Positions 36,388 through 49,083 are shown, numbered from the stretch's first letter. The stretch: 64,000 bases of DNA from Symbiodinium natans (GCA_905221605.1 CAJNDS010000791.1:434001-498000), one strand, 5' to 3'. Notes: generated from the sequence alone by a model not told the origin. Numbers and translations are program-made.

Positions 36388-36399
36388 CTGAGATGCAAG

Positions 36400-39300
36400 G
36401 GCTCGGCATGGAGGGCTTCCAGGACACAGGACGCTAAATGGGGTAAAGCGTTGCAAGATCTATTAACTCAACTTCTCCTAAACTCCTTTTGAAGAATTTT
36501 AAAGCGACGTTCATGGCCCCTAATCATGAATATAGAGCCGCTGGACTTAAAACAGATTTCCGAACACAGTCGAAGCCAACCTGAACGGCCCAGACTCTGA
36601 ACCCGAACGTCTTTCTCCGACGTCTACACGAACCACCGAAGCCCCTTCATGCCCAAAGCCAGCAATCTCAGCTGCTGCACAAAACCAGACCAACAAAATC
36701 CTCAAGGCCTGAAGGCTGAAAACTTCACAGGGGGTTTTGGGTTGATGGTGCCAAGGATTACGCTTCGCGGCTTGAAAGTGGGATGCACTTGAGGTCGCGC
36801 AACCCCAAATACCAGAAAGCCGCATTTGTACTTGAGTTGTTTTTTATGTTAGCACGAAGTGCTTTTGAACTTGCCTTAGTTGGTAGGGGCCTTCTCGTGC
36901 GCGGGGCCGCCGTTAAAGAGGGTCCTGAACACTAAGCTTCGACCCTGAACTCCGAAGCCATATCTGCAAACCTTTCGCTACCACACGGGGAGCCTTTGGG
37001 CTGGTCCCCGATTAGTGGTCCGGTCCCATGCTGGGACTCGATTACTGCAATCTATCATGGTGTCCATGTGACAGTTGGGGGAACAACAACATCTAGTCGT
37101 CCAGCAAGGCGATTGAGTTGTCAGAATCGACCCCTTCCCGCCAAGCTCCATGTTTCGACTTGACTCGACTGAGCCTCATCCCTCATATGCCCTATAACTA
37201 TATACCCGAACTCCCCGAATCCCTACGCCCTAAACGATTTGCAGAACCAGCCCTTCCGGCAAACGAGCAGCTCCAGACCAGAGAACGTGCCTCGTCCGTA
37301 GTGGCGGAACCTTGCAGGTCTCAGAATTTACGGGCCTTAGACAGCTAAGTCAAGCCCTAGCCCACGAGATCCTTGTAGCGTTGGGGGCTTAGGAAGTGTA
37401 GGAAGTGTAGGAAGTTGAGGGATAAACCGCCCAATTCTTGAGGAGCGGAACTGAGGGTGTGTGGTGAAGGCTTCAGGGTGGGCCCAAAAACTGCAGCTTC
37501 TGGCTGTGGGGTTTGGGATACCTGTGTAGGGTTTAGGGTTTAGATGAGGGTAGGTCGTAGGCAAGAAGGTGCCATCAGGGCAACGGAGACAAGATGTTGT
37601 GGTAATATCACCATGCGCAGAAGAAAGACAGAAACTTCCAGGCAAAGATCTACCACGCGGGTCCGCCAATGCAGTTCAACAAACTGAGGCGTTATGAGTC
37701 AATCCTGTTGCAGTTCGCAATTCACAAGTGTCAGCTGTGTGACGTGTCACGGATGACAGAGATGCTCCTTCTCAGAAGCTCCTGGCATGGGGTCTAGGTA
37801 GGGTCTCTCAGACCACAAACATAGCGAAGTTGTGGCGTGAGACATGACTCTGGCATAGCTCTGACCCTGAAACTCCTAGCCTAAACCCACTCCTGGAGAG
37901 CCGACTTCTCTGAGCTGATCACCTCGGAGGATGCTCTTGCCCACTAAACCTCTTGAACAAGAAGTGGGTAGTTGGATGTACTTGAGGTTCGGGCCGGGGG
38001 TCGGGCAATTGAACTGTGCAGTTGGAGCCATCAAGACCGTGCGACACCGATCGACGAACAGACGTCAGCCTTTTTTTAGCCATTGGGTGGCACCTTGACA
38101 AGAGCACTAGAAAACGGTAGTACTGTAAGTGCTCCGAACGTGCCTTGCGGTAAACACAATAACTCTAAGCACGTTATGATATGAGACTTCCTTCCGAAGC
38201 CCGGAGTTGTCTCGTGGCCGAGCTGCCAAGTCTGAGGACATGCGTCCACTGGATCCTGCCGGCACCGACCGCACTCAAAAAGCAACCCCGACAGTCCTGT
38301 AAACTCTACTCTTAAACTCTTCAGCCCTAAAGTCGTAAACCCCGCAACCCAGCCTCAAATCCGTGGGTGGAAACGAAGGCTTCGTTCGCACCCTTACATC
38401 CCTCAGCCCCCACTATGGCAATGAGAAGCCCCGCTCCCTTTTTGCAAGCTGCGACAGCGGCACAAGGTATAGCTTACAACCATGGTGGTCATGCGAAGGA
38501 GCCAATGAGTTCTCTGTTCACTAGGTGGTGAGGTTCCTGACAATCGGGACTTGGGACTGCGAATGCAACACGCGGGCATGACACAAACTACAGCAAGACA
38601 GAAGCCCCCTCGTATTCTGCCAAGAGACCTTCTTGAGAAACACGAGTGGCCCCATCCCCCCACTCAACACCGTAACATCGCACGAGACCCTAGAAAAGAG
38701 GCAATTGATCTGATGGCTGATGCCTCCGACCTCCTAAACTAGGAGTTAGAAGCAAAACTGCTGCTTGCGGCGCCTGCATCTGGAGGAAGCCTGACATTCT
38801 GGACTCCGGGAGGGGGGCGGGGAGGGAGGTGGGAAGCGTATGGTGATGTTGCATTCCGGTCACATCCTCCGTTCATGCCACACCCACTCTTCGGGTCTAG
38901 ATGAGCCCAAAACTTTGGGATCATTGTCCGAACTTGCCCTAAAGTGCCAACCGAACAGTAAACCTCCCAAACCCGAAAGCAACTTCCCCAGGATCCCATC
39001 CCAAGGCCACCGATCCCTTGCTCTTGCAGGCTTGAGACGGGCCTTCAAGGAACTTCAGGGTTCCACTCGTCGTTGAAGGCTTTAGGGTTAGCGCCGCGCC
39101 CTCCTATAGGCAGTAAACCTGAAACCCCGAGGTCCTCGATCAGATAGGTTCATAACCATCATAACTGCAGCATGACAACAACAAGAAATCAGACCCATAC
39201 CCCGTGGGCCTAGATTCCCAGATCTCTGATCAATCACTCACGCTGCCCAAGAATTCCCCCCCCCCCCCCCCACCCGCAATCCCCTGTCCACCTCTCTAAA

Positions 39301-39600
39301 ACCCGCAAGCCTGAGCCAAGGCCCACGAGGATTGAAGAATTTCGAGCTGCAACCTGAAACTTAAAACCCTAACCTAACCCCTCTCCCAATACGAGGAAGA
39401 AGGCCTCTTCATCTCCCTCTCGACCAGCGCCTGGTGTTTCAGGTTTAGGGCTTGTAGGATGGCGTTGGGATTGACAAGTGGCGCCAAAAGGCTTGTAGGG
39501 CTTTTGGAGGGAACTGAGAAAACTGCACGCGTCAGAGCCGAAAATGCTGAACACCAGAACACGAAACCCGACAGACCCCAAACCCGCCCCCCCATGGTCA
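36400..39600. other. Stretch without a supported gene
   Basis: Telomere-like words alternate with open islands. Protein-like but strand-ambiguous readings lie at 38551-38742 (plus, RDLLEKHEWPHPP) and 38540-38660 (minus, VSWQNTRGLLSCCSLC). Confidence 0.55.
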
Positions 39601-39615
39601 AGAACCCTTGGGAGC

Positions 39616-39666
39616 CTTTACTCGATCCGCCGAGATGAGGTCGCCGCGAACCTCCGTGGCACGGAC
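39616..39666 (-). CDS. Candidate internal exon (VRATEVRGDLISADRVK)
   Basis: 51 nt from AAG|G to AAAG|GC, phase 0. The reading is open to the right as SMLDLVKK, so the exon may be longer. The plus strand is also open. Confidence 0.52.
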
Positions 39667-39969
39667 CTTCTTCACCAGGTCCAGCATGCTGCAAGGCTCC
39701 CCTGGGCGGCGGGGTTTGGGCCTAAGGGCCACCTCAGGCACCTCAAGCCTTTGCATATGTAACTCAAGTTAACTTCGGCCCCGAAGACGAAGGCCTTGAC
39801 TGCCAAAAGCCAAAGGCCCGGAATCCCAAGTGCGAAGGTCCGCCAAGACGAGCCCATTTCTGCGTCAAAGGATGGGATATTGATCTCTGACCCTGACTTA
39901 CACCACCTTGAAGCTGCAACCCTCAGCCCTCACTCCCCCCCACCAGGGAACCGAATCTAAGGAAGCCAC

Positions 39970-40129
39970 CCTTGGATCGTTGCACCAGCATTTTGAGGGC
40001 AAAGGTCCTGGAGTTGATTTTTGCTTCCGGATGTGAAGGTGTGATCCAAAGTGAGGAAAGGCTGGGGCTCGGGGCTCGGGGGAGGGGGCCGTTTGCGCAT
40101 GTGCGTCTTGACGGTGTTGGCAGGGGTTC
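39970..40129 (-). CDS. Two in-phase exons (TPANTVKTHMRK; TFALKMLVQRSK)
   Basis: 40090-40129 starts after GCAG and ends at a GC donor. 39970-40007 starts after CCAG and ends at GT. The split Arg codon is restored. Product unknown; the THMRK motif also occurs in the acidic membrane protein exon at 7.7 kb, perhaps by chance. Confidence 0.52.
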
Positions 40130-40179
40130 CTGCAGCGCTGGGCTAAACCCCTACATCTGATGTGCTGGTATGAACCAGC

Positions 40180-42760
40180 AGGCGGAGCAGGAGCCAAGTC
40201 ATCAATTGCTGCCCATCCCATCCTCAAACAAAAGCGGAGTTCTTGTCACGCTAGCCATTGTGCCAGCACAGACCCAGAAAGTGAGAGACCATAATACGAC
40301 AAAAAGCGACGACCGTTTTGCATTTCACGAGAACAGAAGTCCAGTCTCACATTTCCTGAACCAGGCGCGCGGTGGCATCGACCTCTCTTCTGCAGAAGTT
40401 TCTTGAAAGCAAACTTCCAGGACTTCGAGAAACGTCTCTAGCCCGATACAAGTTCGGTTTAGGGCTGTGGGTTTAAGATCCCAGCGGCCTCTTTGGATTC
40501 AGAGATTATGATTAGAATGAGCAGAATGCTGTTGTGGTTTCGGGTTTTCAGGGATTCCAAGTTGGGATGCTGGGTGGAACAGTACTTTCTGATCTGAACC
40601 CTCCCAAGCAGTATGGCGCTCGGTGGGCACACCAATCGTCGAAAAAAAACGGAGGTATGCATTGTACATGCTGGACCTGTCCTCATCTTGCTGTTCACGG
40701 CCTCCATGATATCTCGATGTCCTTGCATAGTTCGCAGAGAAGACCTGGCATACAATGACCCAAAATATGTTTAACATACTTGTGCATGGATAACAGTCAG
40801 AGCATCATTAAGCCGACCTGCTAAGTTCATGTCGGTTCTCTGAAATACGATCCCGTTTGGGGTGCCCGAAGTACAGGAAAGGTCTGCTCCCGAACCTTTA
40901 TTTAGATGCCCAGCTGTTGCGAACCACCAAGGATGCAGGATCTATGAGTGGCCTGGCCGGCCTAGCGCTTACATAGCGATATTTGGGGTAGTTATGTAAG
41001 CGGTGTTCCTACCAGACAAAAGCCATTGCCAGTAATAGCCTTCTTGGGCCACGAACCACCCAAAAGGCTTGTGGATGATTGTTGGATGCATTACTCTACC
41101 AGTGGCATACCGACCCAGCGCCCCCCAGGTCATTCATTGAAGCCTTTCCTTTTGTGGTTGAGACTTCGGGGGTTCAGGCCCTGACCACAAGTTGCCCTTG
41201 AGCTCATGGCTCACTGCAGCCAGGTAGCTGAATCTCTGCATGCCGTTCCCGGAGGTATGCGCACAACTCCTGCAGACCGGTGGACTCCGTCTTCGCGGCC
41301 TCAAAGACTCTTTGTCGACTCGCTTTGGTGGATTCCCAAAAATGTGCTCTTTTTTTGTGTACCTACCACGATAGTTTTTTCAGAACTGCGTAGGACCACC
41401 CAGCCTTCTTTGGACAGTAAGTCTTCGGACACAGCGGGAGGTGAATCATGGTTGCACATACATCCCCTTGCAATTGAACCTCTTGCAGCTCGGATCTGCG
41501 ACCTTAGGTGACTAGTCGCTCTAGTCTGGCATTTCCAGCTACAGCTCAAAACACCTTTCGTTCAAGGCCAGCTTGGATTTGGAAGCAAGTGCAAGTGTTG
41601 CGTTGCTCCGGCGGTTCACGAATGATCTCGGGTGGGAAGAACCCTGTTAGCATGCCTCCTGTGGGAACATGTAGGGAAGCTGCCGTCCAAAAACGCTACA
41701 GAGGCTCCTTTGGTTCCTTAGACTTTCTGACTCGACGACTAAGTAGCTGTCCCCGCATCCCAGCGTCGAAGTTCCAAACTGGGTACTGCCTCCAGGACGA
41801 TCGTGGAGAGGCTGGCCATGTGCAGGCGGATCTCTGAGTCTGCTCCAGGATGCAAGGTAGGCCGATGTACCTCCCATCAATGAAAGACTCGGAAGGTCTC
41901 GGGGCCTAGGACTGGATTAGGGCTGCAACTTCTCACCCGATGCTTCTGAAAGCTCGAACTCCCAAACTAAACCCGGGACCCAGAAGATGTTGAACAGCAG
42001 AACGTGACCAACCGAGACTCGAAAGCCCTTCTGCACACCATGCACTGAATCTTGCTTCCCAAAGCCCTGGCCCCTGAAAGGACGCGAAACCCTCAACCCG
42101 CAACCCTCGACCCTAAACCCTAAACCCCTCAAAACCCCAAAATCCGATACTCCATGAGGCACCAACAGCTCGGCGAGGAAGGCGGCCGTCCTCAGTTGAG
42201 GCTTCAGGGTAAGCTGGTGCCTTATGGGTGAACCCTAAACACTAAACCCGAGACCCTAAACCCTAAACCCTAACCCCTAAACCCTAAACCGAATTTTTGC
42301 TGTTGCCTAGGAGCCCCACGATCTGGAGATTTGCTCAACTGAGAATGCCCAAACAAAATACTTTCTGTTGGTGTGTTACCGAAGAATCCTTTACCCTGTA
42401 GGACCTGTAGGACACGTCTTTGCGACTCTGGCTTTGGGAAGCCGGGCATGAGGATATGCTTATTGGGGTTAAGGGTTTGAAAAATAGGGCTTTGTGGCAT
42501 CAGGATCACATAGCTGCCGTGAATTTGGGGTTTTTGAGCTGAAAGATCTTCTTGAACTGGAGGGAGTGAGCAAGCGCTAAACGTCCCGAAGCCTTCTTGG
42601 CTTGCATATCGTTGGGTTTGAAGGGTGTGGATCGTAATTCGAGAGGAGGGGTTGCTGGTTCTTATCATGGCCCTCAGGGTGCCTCATTGGATGTACTTAA
42701 CATATCTTGAAAGGTTCAGGGTATCTTAGCTTGAAGTAGTAGTGCAAGGTGGTCCAAGTG
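40180..42760. other. Stretch without a supported gene
   Basis: Islands nearly free of telomere-like words at 40.2-41.9 kb carry open frames on both strands (plus: 40170-40406, 41206-41511, 41508-41837), but I could not fix strand or exon borders. Confidence 0.5.
42230..42290 (+). repeat. Interstitial telomeric array, CCCTAAA orientation
   Basis: Seven to eight CCCTAAA copies with a CCCGAGA and a CCCCTAA variant, in a stretch without recognisable exons. Confidence 0.9.
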
Positions 42761-42781
42761 TGCTCACTGTACCTATGAAGC

Positions 42782-42857
42782 CTGGGTACAGGTCAGTCTG
42801 TTCATCCTTCAGGGACTCCTCGGTGAGGATGTGGTACCCGGCACAGCGCTTCGCCAC
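42782..42857 (-). CDS. Candidate internal exon (VAKRCAGYHILTEESLKD)
   Basis: 76 nt from GGAG|G to CCAG|GC. Continues with EQTDLYP. Strongly protein-like and with good borders; product unknown. Confidence 0.66.
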
Positions 42858-42869
42858 CTCCGTTTAGGG

Positions 42870-44870
42870 CCCAGGTGCCAATAAGGCGTGGGCTTAAGAA
42901 CAGCTTTCAACCTCATTCATTGAATTTCATGGTAGCAGGCTTGCTTTTGGAGCAGGTGCCCAGAAACGAGTGAACCACTGAAAAGCGAGCGGTAGCCGAT
43001 GGGGGCAAATGAACGCTTCGGCTTGTGTTTCGGGCTTGGAGCCTTCTGGGGCTAGGCATTAGGGTTTAGTCTCTGGAGGTTTCACCACATGCCCCAGCCA
43101 AAACCATGGATGCAATACCAGACAGCCTTGCTTGCAGGCCTGAAATCTTGGTGCATAAGCCCTAAAGCCTGGCAGCCATGACAACCTACACCCACACCTG
43201 CCTTAGGGTTCGGAGAACCCCCACATCCCGTGCCAAGGCACTGCCACGACCAAGCGTCGGGTGGCCGTCTCGGTGGTGCTCGGGTTGTGTGCTTGGCGTA
43301 GGGCAGCCTGACAGAGTGGTTTAGGGTTGAGGGTTCAGGGGGTTTGGGGTCAAGGGTGATCTTGAGTTTTCGACTTGTCGGGTGTTCAGCGGAAGCATGG
43401 TCTTTAGGCCCAATTCCTCAACAAAACTGGGAGGCCCTGGACCCTACATCAAAAAATCTACGCCATAGAGCAGTGTCAAGTGATGAGCATGACATCATAC
43501 GAGGTTGGTTGGCATTTTAGTACATTGCAGATTTGCGTTTGATAAACGGCTTCTACCGTCCTCCACAAAGGGTCCCATAGAATGCCCGCACGCGCACTCG
43601 CACTGAAGCGCTTGTGCACGGAAGCAGCACTGCAGCGATCTGTCCAGAGGTAAGTTGTACTGTTTCAGGCCAGGCAAGCACCCACAATCCACAAAGCAAA
43701 AGCCCGTAAACCTTTAAACCCCAAACCTACAAACCCTGAAAGCCCGCAGAACATAGCCTGCCGCTCCTGAATTTTCTCTGGCTTTGCCGCCCTTGCCCTC
43801 TAGTTTCCAGTGATCTCAGTTATCTGAAGCCTGCAGTGAATCTAGCACTTGACCTTGGAAGCCTGCGGGTACTGGGAAAGCTGCCGAGGAAGAGTCTGAG
43901 ATTACTCAGCAGCAGGAGGTCATCGGATGTAGAGAAACGCCGCAGGAAGCCACCATTCGCAACGATTAAGGTCCGAATTACGCACTCCCATGCAGTCGAA
44001 ATTCCCACCGACCCGGAGCCGGTGCAATCTTCAAACCCTGGAAGACCCCCCAATCCTCAAGACCTCCATTTGAAAAAACTCTGAATGCGAAATCCAGAAT
44101 AACAGACACATGGATGAATCGGCCTGTTCTTCAGCTTGCAGTGGCAGGATATCTGCGGCCACGCGGGACAATATCTCGAGAAGCATCTCGCTACCTAGGT
44201 TGCATGTGGGTTTTGGAGGCGTTATATAAGGATTTGAGGAAAGTCCAGGGTTTAGGGTTGGTCTCTTTAGAAGCGTCTCGCTAGCTTCCTCCACACTGGT
44301 CGTGGCCTCTGCGTAGACGTCCAGTCTTGCCGGGAAACTGGGAACTGCAAAACCAGAGGCAGAAACATCATCGAGGAATAGTGTGGTATACCTTATAGGG
44401 AAAACTTCGATTCCTTCTGTAACGTGCGGGCAGGCCTAATTGCATGAGAAGGGGCTTTGGGTCCGGGCTTAAGATTCCAGGATCCCTAAACCCATGCCAC
44501 TGCGACAAAAAGCCTGGAACCTCTCCTAACCACTTGTCAATTAGTAATTCTGGGACACCATCTCTGGCAAGACACCCCCCAAGTCGTCCAGGCTATCAAG
44601 CTTCGCACCTGCGGGGTGCAAGCCGAAGTCGGGCTTACAGCTTAGGGCTTACAGGCTTACAGCTTAGGGTTTCGCGATTAGATTCATGGTTTTTGGGGGG
44701 TTCGCGGCCTTTCCGGCAAAATCTGTGTAGCATCAGACGGCAGCAAGGGTTAATGTGTGTTTATGTTTGGGGTGGCGGAGGTTGATCCCCACGCGTCCAG
44801 GCTAGCCTGCTGAAGTGAGCCAGAAGATGGAACCAGTTTATGCAACTGTGAGGTAGGAAGTTGGAACTGA
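42870..44870. other. Stretch without a supported gene
   Basis: Mostly telomere-like spacer; an open island at 43836-44084 reads on both strands. No borders could be fixed. Confidence 0.5.
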
Positions 44871-44875
44871 AGTTG

Positions 44876-45064
44876 GGGGGGGGGGGGGGGGGGGGGGGGG
44901 TGGCATTAGTCAAAACACTTGGCTGACCATTCCACCCAGGGTTTTTCCCTGGACGTCGCACATAGAACCCAACAATACATTGAAGACAGCAGACAAACCA
45001 CAATAAAAAAACACCCTAATGGAGACCCCCTTACCCCCCCCCCCCCCAAAAAAAAAAAAAAAAA
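44876..45064. repeat. Poly-G tract and poly-C/poly-A tract
   Basis: A run of more than 20 G near 44877 and, about 140 bp on, a run of C directly followed by a run of A. Lengths may be affected by assembly. Confidence 0.9.
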
Positions 45065-45821
45065 CAACTTTGGGGTACCTTTTGTACGTATGGTTAATGA
45101 AGTTGGCTGTGCAGCCAAGCGAAAGAGAGTTGGGGATGTAGGCAGCATCCAGCTTCTTCGGGGAGCCGCACCTAACACCATGTGGGGAACCCTGACTCAA
45201 GGAGCCCCTTCCCTACTTCTGCGCCGCCCCAAAGCCCTCAAACTGATGGATTGTGGCCTTCTCCATGTTGCTTGTTGCTTGTTTCGGGTCATAGCCCAGC
45301 CCAGTAAATGCCAGGGGTTTGTGTGGTTTGGGAGGGGCTCCGGGGTTACCGCCTCGGCCACCCGGGATGCCACTCAACTGGTAGTTCACCTGGGGCTTAA
45401 GGATTGTCTTAAGGATTTGGTACCCCAAGCAACACCAATGATCCGAAAAATCGTTGGTCTTTTCCGGGTTGCTTCTGGCAATTTCGGGGGTTTGCCTGGA
45501 CCAGAATCTCCAGAACTGCGCTTGGCGTCTATCCGGGCCGGAGGTGACGAGCCCGAACCCCACAAAGACTTAACCCCTCCCTCCCCGCGTATGCACCATG
45601 TGCAGAATAAACGCCCAGCGCAGAAGGATGTCTTGGGCCGGCATCGCCAGAAGCTCCACAAACTCCTCTTGGACTGGAGAAGAGAGCGTTGGCTTTCTGA
45701 TCTAAAGGTTTTTAGGGCTGCTCAAACTCCTGCGGTAGACTGGTCATGGTTGCATCCTACCGTTCAAACGCCAAACATCATAATCACGGCATGGTCGGGA
45801 AAGGGTACGCGATTTTGGTGA
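44919..45821 (+). CDS. 300-codon open frame between homopolymer tracts
   Basis: The longest ORF of the window, well above what chance predicts here. It starts just right of a G run (about 44876-44900), passes through a C run and A run (about 45035-45063) that encode Pro then Lys, and continues to 45821. The part after 45070 has ordinary protein composition with a basic segment (KLHKLLLDWRRERWLSDLK). No telomere-like words inside and no family recognised. It lies on the strand opposite the other genes; an inserted retroposed copy or an antisense artefact are both possible. Confidence 0.35.
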   Translation: MADHSTQGFSLDVAHRTQQYIEDSRQTTIKKHPNGDPLTPPPPKKKKKNNFGVPFVRMVNEVGCAAKRKRVGDVGSIQLLRGAAPNTMWGTLTQGAPSLLLRRPKALKLMDCGLLHVACCLFRVIAQPSKCQGFVWFGRGSGVTASATRDATQLVVHLGLKDCLKDLVPQATPMIRKIVGLFRVASGNFGGLPGPESPELRLASIRAGGDEPEPHKDLTPPSPRMHHVQNKRPAQKDVLGRHRQKLHKLLLDWRRERWLSDLKVFRAAQTPAVDWSWLHPTVQTPNIIITAWSGKGTRFW

Positions 45822-46339
45822 TGTTGACTGAAAACCCTAGCCCAAACCTCAACCGCACCCTAAATCGTAACCCCCTGATCGCCCCGAATCCGCAGGAAGG
45901 AGTCAAGCAGTCAAGCTCGTGCCTCTTCCGGCAAAAGGAGCTTTGAGTAGTCCTCCGGCGAAGGTGAACAAACAAACGGGTTTGTCACGGGCAGGATCTG
46001 CAGATGGACTTATTTGGGGCTTCGTCCCCCAAACTCCGAACACAAAATAAGTCAGACACCGGCTTGAAGACCGGAGATGCAGGATGTAAACATGCACGAA
46101 CCCTGATGCCCCAGCTTAAATTAAGGTGAATTTGGGGTTCAATGCAGGCACTAAAAGCTGTTGAGCTTTAGGATTCAAGGCCTGTTGTGCCTTGGGCTTT
46201 AGGTTGAAGGGTTTAGGGCTCTAGGGTATGGAGCCTCGGGTTTACGGATTGCGTGAACTTTGTATTTTCTTCATGTTATGGGATTCTTTGGGCGGGTTCG
46301 TATTTTTCCAGAGTTCGAGAATTGCTTGACAAGAAGAAG

Positions 46340-46470
46340 CGCTGAACCCAAAACCCTGAGCCCTAAACCCTACGAGCACACCCTAAACTCCCTAAACCCT
46401 ACACCCGAAACCCCGAACCCCAAACCCTCTACCCTAAACCTGAAACACCCTAAAACCCGAACCCCCCCGT
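46340..46470 (+). repeat. Degenerate CCCTAAA-type repeat block
   Basis: Over 100 nt built almost only from CCCTAAA, CCCGAAA, CCCTGA and CCCCAAA words, an example of the decayed telomere-like sequence that fills most spacers. Confidence 0.85.
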
Positions 46471-46574
46471 AAGAGCCGGAGTCCTGCGCCCTTTGCGTGG
46501 CCCAGGGCCCGGCCATGGCCTCGATGGAGGCCACGATGTTCTTGGACACGGGGTCGTGCTCCCTGGGTTTTCGT

Positions 46575-46745
46575 TTCTTTTTTTTTTTTTTTGTGTGTGT
46601 GTGTGTGTGTGTGTGCTTTTTTTTTTTTTTTGGGGGGGGGGGGGGTTGGGTTCAGGATTTGGGGTTTGGGGTTTGGGGTTTGGGGTTTGGGGTTTGGGGT
46701 TTGGGGTTTGGGGTTTGGGGTTTGGGGTTTGGGGTGTGGGGCTTG
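46575..46745 (+). repeat. Poly-T, GT microsatellite, poly-G and homogeneous TTTGGGG array
   Basis: In order: a T run, about ten GT units, a second T run, a G run, then about a dozen nearly identical TTTGGGG heptamers. TTTGGGG is one substitution away from TTTAGGG but is homogeneous here, so this variant appears to have amplified locally. Confidence 0.93.
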
Positions 46746-47254
46746 GAATTTGAGAAGGTGTTGCGGCCTCTCCTTGGATTTGGGGCTTCTCGGGGCTCCT
46801 GGCTCCTGAGACCCTAAAGCCCTTAACCTTAAAGGCTAAAGAACCTATCGCCCCCCAACACACCCCAAAACCCTAAACTCCCAAGGCCACAAGCCCTGAA
46901 TCCCAAGGGCGCGTGAGGGCGCAGGAATTCCATGCTGGGGGCCTATCTACTGCAGGGGTGTCACATGTGGGTGTCACATATGAGCTTCCTATACATGCAG
47001 GCTCAAAGGTGATGGCCCGAGGTTTCAGAGCGTAGGCTTCAACGTCTATAACCGTAACTGGTCATTGGCTGGAGTGGGTGTATGGCTTCGCAGGTGCAAA
47101 GGGGTCGCAGCAAGGTGCCTTGGTATCAGAATCAACTTAACTTGCACAGTCGCCACCCAACCAAGAAGCATCTTTCACCTTAGCCGTGGACTCATCTTTG
47201 CAAGTCTACAGCCCAGCATCTCCGAAACCCTAAACCCGTAATGCCCTGCACCAT

Positions 47255-47560
47255 AAATCTGAATCCACCGAATCCGGGGGGCCCAAAATCCTATGCCCCA
47301 AATGCCTCTGTGGCCGTAACCAGTGAACCCAATACCCCTTCACTGAATTCCCTGAACGTAAATAGGGGCCCCAAGGAGATTCAAGAGACATATTTCTCTT
47401 TGGGCCCCTATAACACTGAAAAAGCCTTAAATCTAGGGGTGTTCCAAGTATGGGCCCTTAAGTCGGGTCCCTTGATGTGTAACCCTTCTATAAGGGTCCA
47501 TACTTCCCTATAAACAAAGGTAAGGGACCAAACTAAGGGCCCATGGTTCCAACCTTAGAC
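47255..47560. repeat. Hairpin-rich patch with several inverted repeats
   Basis: Near 47360-47410 AATAGGGGCCCCAAGGAGA pairs with TCTCTTTGGGCCCCTAT. Further pairs: AAGTATGGGCCCTT with AAGGGTCCATACTT, and GGGCCCTTAAGTCGGGTCCC with a partner ending in AAGGGCCCA near 47545. No exon seen. It may be a decayed foldback element. Confidence 0.75.
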
Positions 47561-48604
47561 TAAAACAAGAAACCTAAACCAGAACCCATCCCGGCAGAGC
47601 AGCGATGGCAACTCCCTGGCCGCCAAATTGAAGTCCTCAGACTCAGCAACCCAGCTGCAGACTCTCCTGCGAGCGTCGAGTTCAGGGTAAGCTGTGGGAT
47701 GCAAGTGTATCGTATCCTGCTGGAGAAGGTCTTGGGCTTATGATGGTTTGCGAGTTTTAGGAGGGGGTTCGGGCGAGAGCAGACTGGATTCCCACAACAA
47801 AAAGCCCGGATCCAGGCTGTTTTTGGCTGGCTTGTCCATGAGTAGACAGACGAGTTCATCGCCAGGGTTCTGAAATTAAGCAACCCGGGAAACTAGTAGT
47901 TGTTCCAAGTGGTGCCCGGTGAAAGGTTCTGGGCTTTCAGGCCGTTGCGATCCTTAGGGATTTAGTTCGGATTTGTTAGGGCTTTGAACTCAGGCCTTGA
48001 GTATGGTATGGGCGAACGGAACCCTGAACCCCGAATCCCTTGCACGCAGAACGGAGCGCAGGCCTCCAATACCCTGAGCCCCAAAACCCGCCAACCCCCC
48101 AAAAACTCAAAAACAACGACTCTAGGGGCTCCTCCTCGACTCAAACACCTTCTCCTCGAAACAAAGTCAGGGCTTGACTAGGTTAGGAGCTGCGATGAGG
48201 TTTAAGGTCTAGAGTCTAGACCTTACTGCTTTAAGATTCAGATTCTCTGGGACCTTGCAATAAGCTTGGTTGAGGTTTGCTGAAGCGGGCATGATTTTAC
48301 AAACTAACACTCAACACATCGACTGACTTGAGCAGTGTCTGACTGGCCTTTCTTCAGCTTAACCCTAGTCAGAGCGCGTAGTTGAAGACATGCACGTAGC
48401 CCGGACAAGGAATAGAGCGGACTTTCTGGACGCCCCCGGCGTGTGTAGAACATCTACGTACACGTTACTTATACCTGTCCAGCATGAATCCAATAGTTTT
48501 CGGTGAAATTGGTAGGTGAATCTGGGAGCTGTGTGGCAGTGCTCATATCGGCTGCCAAGCAGCAACAGAACCAACCCACCAAAAATCCGCAAGGCCCGAG
48601 TTGC

Positions 48605-48679
48605 TCAAACCTTGAAGCCCTGGTTCTTTGCCGCTGTCTGCCAAGGAACCTCGAGATCTTCCGGCAGGTCCGGAGGCAC
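48605..48679 (-). CDS. Candidate 3' terminal exon (VPPDLPEDLEVPWQTAAK, stop TGA)
   Basis: 75 nt from CGAG|G to TGA; acidic/proline-rich. An internal GAG|GT could be a donor. The plus strand is open across the same bases (48503-48769). Confidence 0.48.
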   Translation of the reverse strand: MPPDLPEDLEVPWQTAAKNQGFKV

Positions 48680-49083
48680 CTCGTTGCAATCACAACATTA
48701 GCTGGGGGCCTTGGGGCCGGCGAATATGAGATGAAGATTGCCTTATGGGTTTTGTGGGTATGGCAGTGAGCAGCGAGGAGGGTGTACATATTCAAGATTT
48801 GGCGACTGCCTCTCACGATCTCAGCTGCTATGTGTTCGGAAGCGTGTTGGAAGCGTGTTGCCCAAAATGTAAGATTCACGTGTCTCGGCAACCAAATGTT
48901 GGGTGTCGCCAGGAGCCTGAAACATCTTCTTGAGTCGCATCAAGGTATGCACATACACACGTACATGCCACTAAAAGGATCTGGGGCTACGTCGTACCGA
49001 GCAGCCTGGGCTGCATCACATCCAAGACCGTCTGCTGACGGTTCTCACTTGCTAGGTCCGCTAGGTCGCGCAATGTCAAGCAT

